Origin: Alphaproteobacteria bacterium
GTDB taxonomy: Bacteria > Pseudomonadota > Alphaproteobacteria > Rhizobiales > JAJFHC01
Direction: 5' to 3'
NCBI GenBank assembly: GCA_021775805.1
Contig: JAJFHD010000011.1
Span: 62,001 to 126,000, forward strand
DNA length: 64,000 bases
The notes below the pieces were generated by a model that did no database searches, was not told the DNA's origin, and saw nothing but the letters and a program-made list of their open reading frames with translations. This document shows, one piece after another, positions 62,848-64,000 of the stretch; positions within the stretch are counted from its first letter, which is position 1; each line of letters starts with the position of its first letter. A program made the translations under genes and the position numbers.

Positions 62848-64000
62848 GTGGGCACATCTGTCGGCATCGATGTTGGGGGCACGTTCACGGATTTTCTGTT
62901 CGTGTCCGACGATGGCGTGCCGCGTATCCACAAGACGTTGTCGACGCCGCACGATCCCTCGATTGCAGTGATAACGGGGCTCTCGGAACTGGCCGCGGCC
63001 ATGGACCCGCCGGTGTCCCTGAAGGATCTGGTGGCCGGTATCGAAACCATCGTGCACGGGACGACCGTGACCACCAATGCGACACTGACGCGGCATGGGG
63101 CAAAGACCGGCCTGATCACGACCGAAGGCGTGCGTGACGCGCTTGAAATGCGGCGCGGCATTCGCGAGGAACAGTACAACAACCGTTACACCAACGTGGA
63201 ACCTCTCGTGCCGCGGTATTTGCGGGTGGGCTTGAGAGGCAGGCTCGATCGCAACGGACGGGAAATATCGGCGCTCAACCTGGACGCGCTTGATGATGCC
63301 ATCGCCCTGTTTCAGGAAAACGACATTGAGGCCGTGGCAATCTGCTTCATGAACGCCTATGCCAATCCCGATCACGAGAAGACGGTGGCGCAACGGGTGC
63401 GCCAGTCCATGCCCGATGCCTATCTGAGCGTCTCTTCCCAGTTACTGCCGTCGATCAGGTTCTATGAACGCGTCAGCACCACTGTTTTGAACGCCTATAT
63501 CGGTCCGATCCTCGATCGTTATCTGTCGAGCCTGGAAAACCGGCTCGAGCAGGAAGGGTTCGCGGGCAAGCTTCTTATCATGCAGTCCAATGGCGGGGTC
63601 ACGGAACCCCGGACTGCCAGGGAAAGAGCTGCCTCAACGCTTTTGTCCGGGCCGGCTGCAGGACCCAGAGCCAGCCTTCACTATGCCGGCGCGCTTGGCC
63701 AGACGAAATGCATTGTCGTCGACATGGGCGGGACAAGCTTCGAGGCATCCCTCGTGGTCGATCGTCCGCTGATGGCGTCGACCGGAGAGATCGACCGCTT
63801 TCGTCTTGCACTACCGATGCTTGACATAAACACCATCGGGGCCGGTGGCGGTTCGATCGGCTGGATCGATAACGGCGGGCTCTTGCAGATGGGGCCGCAA
63901 AGTGCCGGTGCCGCACCTGGCCCCGCCTGTTACGGAAAAGGGGGCAAGAAGCCGACCACCACCGACGCCAACGTCATCCTCGGGTATCTCGACCCGGGCT
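62848..64000 (+). CDS. hydantoinase/oxoprolinase subunit A, partial
   Basis: The frame starts at a GTG (62848) with GAGGAG nine bases upstream and runs off the right edge after 384 codons. It shows the actin-like ATPase fold of hydantoinase A and acetone-carboxylase-type subunits: GTSVGIDVGGTFTDFL, IVHGTTVTTNATL, MQSNGGVTEPRTA, LLSGPAAGPRASL, VVDMGGTSFEASLV and TIGAGGGSIGWID. These enzymes use ATP to open a lactam ring or to activate a substrate for carboxylation. It follows the thiolase gene directly. The partner subunit would lie outside the window. Confidence 0.9.
   Translation, partial: MGTSVGIDVGGTFTDFLFVSDDGVPRIHKTLSTPHDPSIAVITGLSELAAAMDPPVSLKDLVAGIETIVHGTTVTTNATLTRHGAKTGLITTEGVRDALEMRRGIREEQYNNRYTNVEPLVPRYLRVGLRGRLDRNGREISALNLDALDDAIALFQENDIEAVAICFMNAYANPDHEKTVAQRVRQSMPDAYLSVSSQLLPSIRFYERVSTTVLNAYIGPILDRYLSSLENRLEQEGFAGKLLIMQSNGGVTEPRTARERAASTLLSGPAAGPRASLHYAGALGQTKCIVVDMGGTSFEASLVVDRPLMASTGEIDRFRLALPMLDINTIGAGGGSIGWIDNGGLLQMGPQSAGAAPGPACYGKGGKKPTTTDANVILGYLDPG

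Noticed and set aside
1-64000. CRISPR array, prophage or rRNA operon
   Set aside because: No regularly spaced repeats, phage structural genes or rRNA sequences were seen anywhere in the window.

Overview
The window is about 60% GC and looks like the chromosome of an alphaproteobacterium. The evidence is a full set of clade-specific regulators (ChpT, CtrA, SciP, FlbD), a flagellar operon in the Caulobacter order fliF-fliG-fliH-fliN-flbD, and housekeeping families typical of the class (DUF1134, CysQ, YajQ, MnmA). The genus cannot be fixed from the sequence alone. Function calls rest on motifs recognised by eye and no database search was run.

Layout. 1-2561: a cut-off membrane-anchored protein, a DUF1134 lipid-barrel-like protein, a YHS-domain protein and CysQ. 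2795-9233: a tightly packed run chpT-cheA-cheW-cheY-cheB-cheR, joining the cell-cycle phosphotransferase to a chemotaxis operon. 9459-13757: an RND efflux pair. 13854-16700: ctrA divergent from fliI-fliJ. 16848-23097: a small membrane protein, a VOC/bicupin protein overlapping kynureninase, a PEP-mutase-like protein, a TPR protein and yajQ. 23124-35008: a JmjC/cupin-like protein and a long minus-strand flagellar block (fliK, flgD, sciP, fliF, fliG, fliH, fliN, flbD, flhA). 35272-36855: mnmA and a tRNA-Met gene. 36856-40743: an island-like stretch of lower GC with an unknown 493-residue protein, its XRE regulator, an IS3-family element and an odd hairpin. 40764-55803: mixed metabolic, envelope and regulatory genes (IclR/aminotransferase, lytic transglycosylase, TupA-like ATP-grasp protein, Idi, Wzz/Wzc-like protein, HisC-like aminotransferase, enoyl-CoA hydratase, Bcr-type exporter, XRE-cupin/GNAT, caspase-like protein). 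55936-64000: a PhyH-type oxygenase and a divergent catabolic locus built around a TetR regulator. One arm carries two dehydrogenases. The other carries an EthD protein, two MaoC proteins, a thiolase and a hydantoinase/oxoprolinase subunit that runs off the window.

How the genes work together. ChpT passes phosphate to CtrA. CtrA activates early flagellar genes in related bacteria, and SciP restrains CtrA there. FlbD with sigma-54 controls later flagellar genes. All four regulators lie within about 30 kb of the structural genes they act on, beside a complete adaptation and signalling set (CheA/W/Y/B/R). The most distinctive parts are the TetR locus, which has three near-identical palindromes at its likely promoters, and the tRNA-linked island with a protein family of unknown function.
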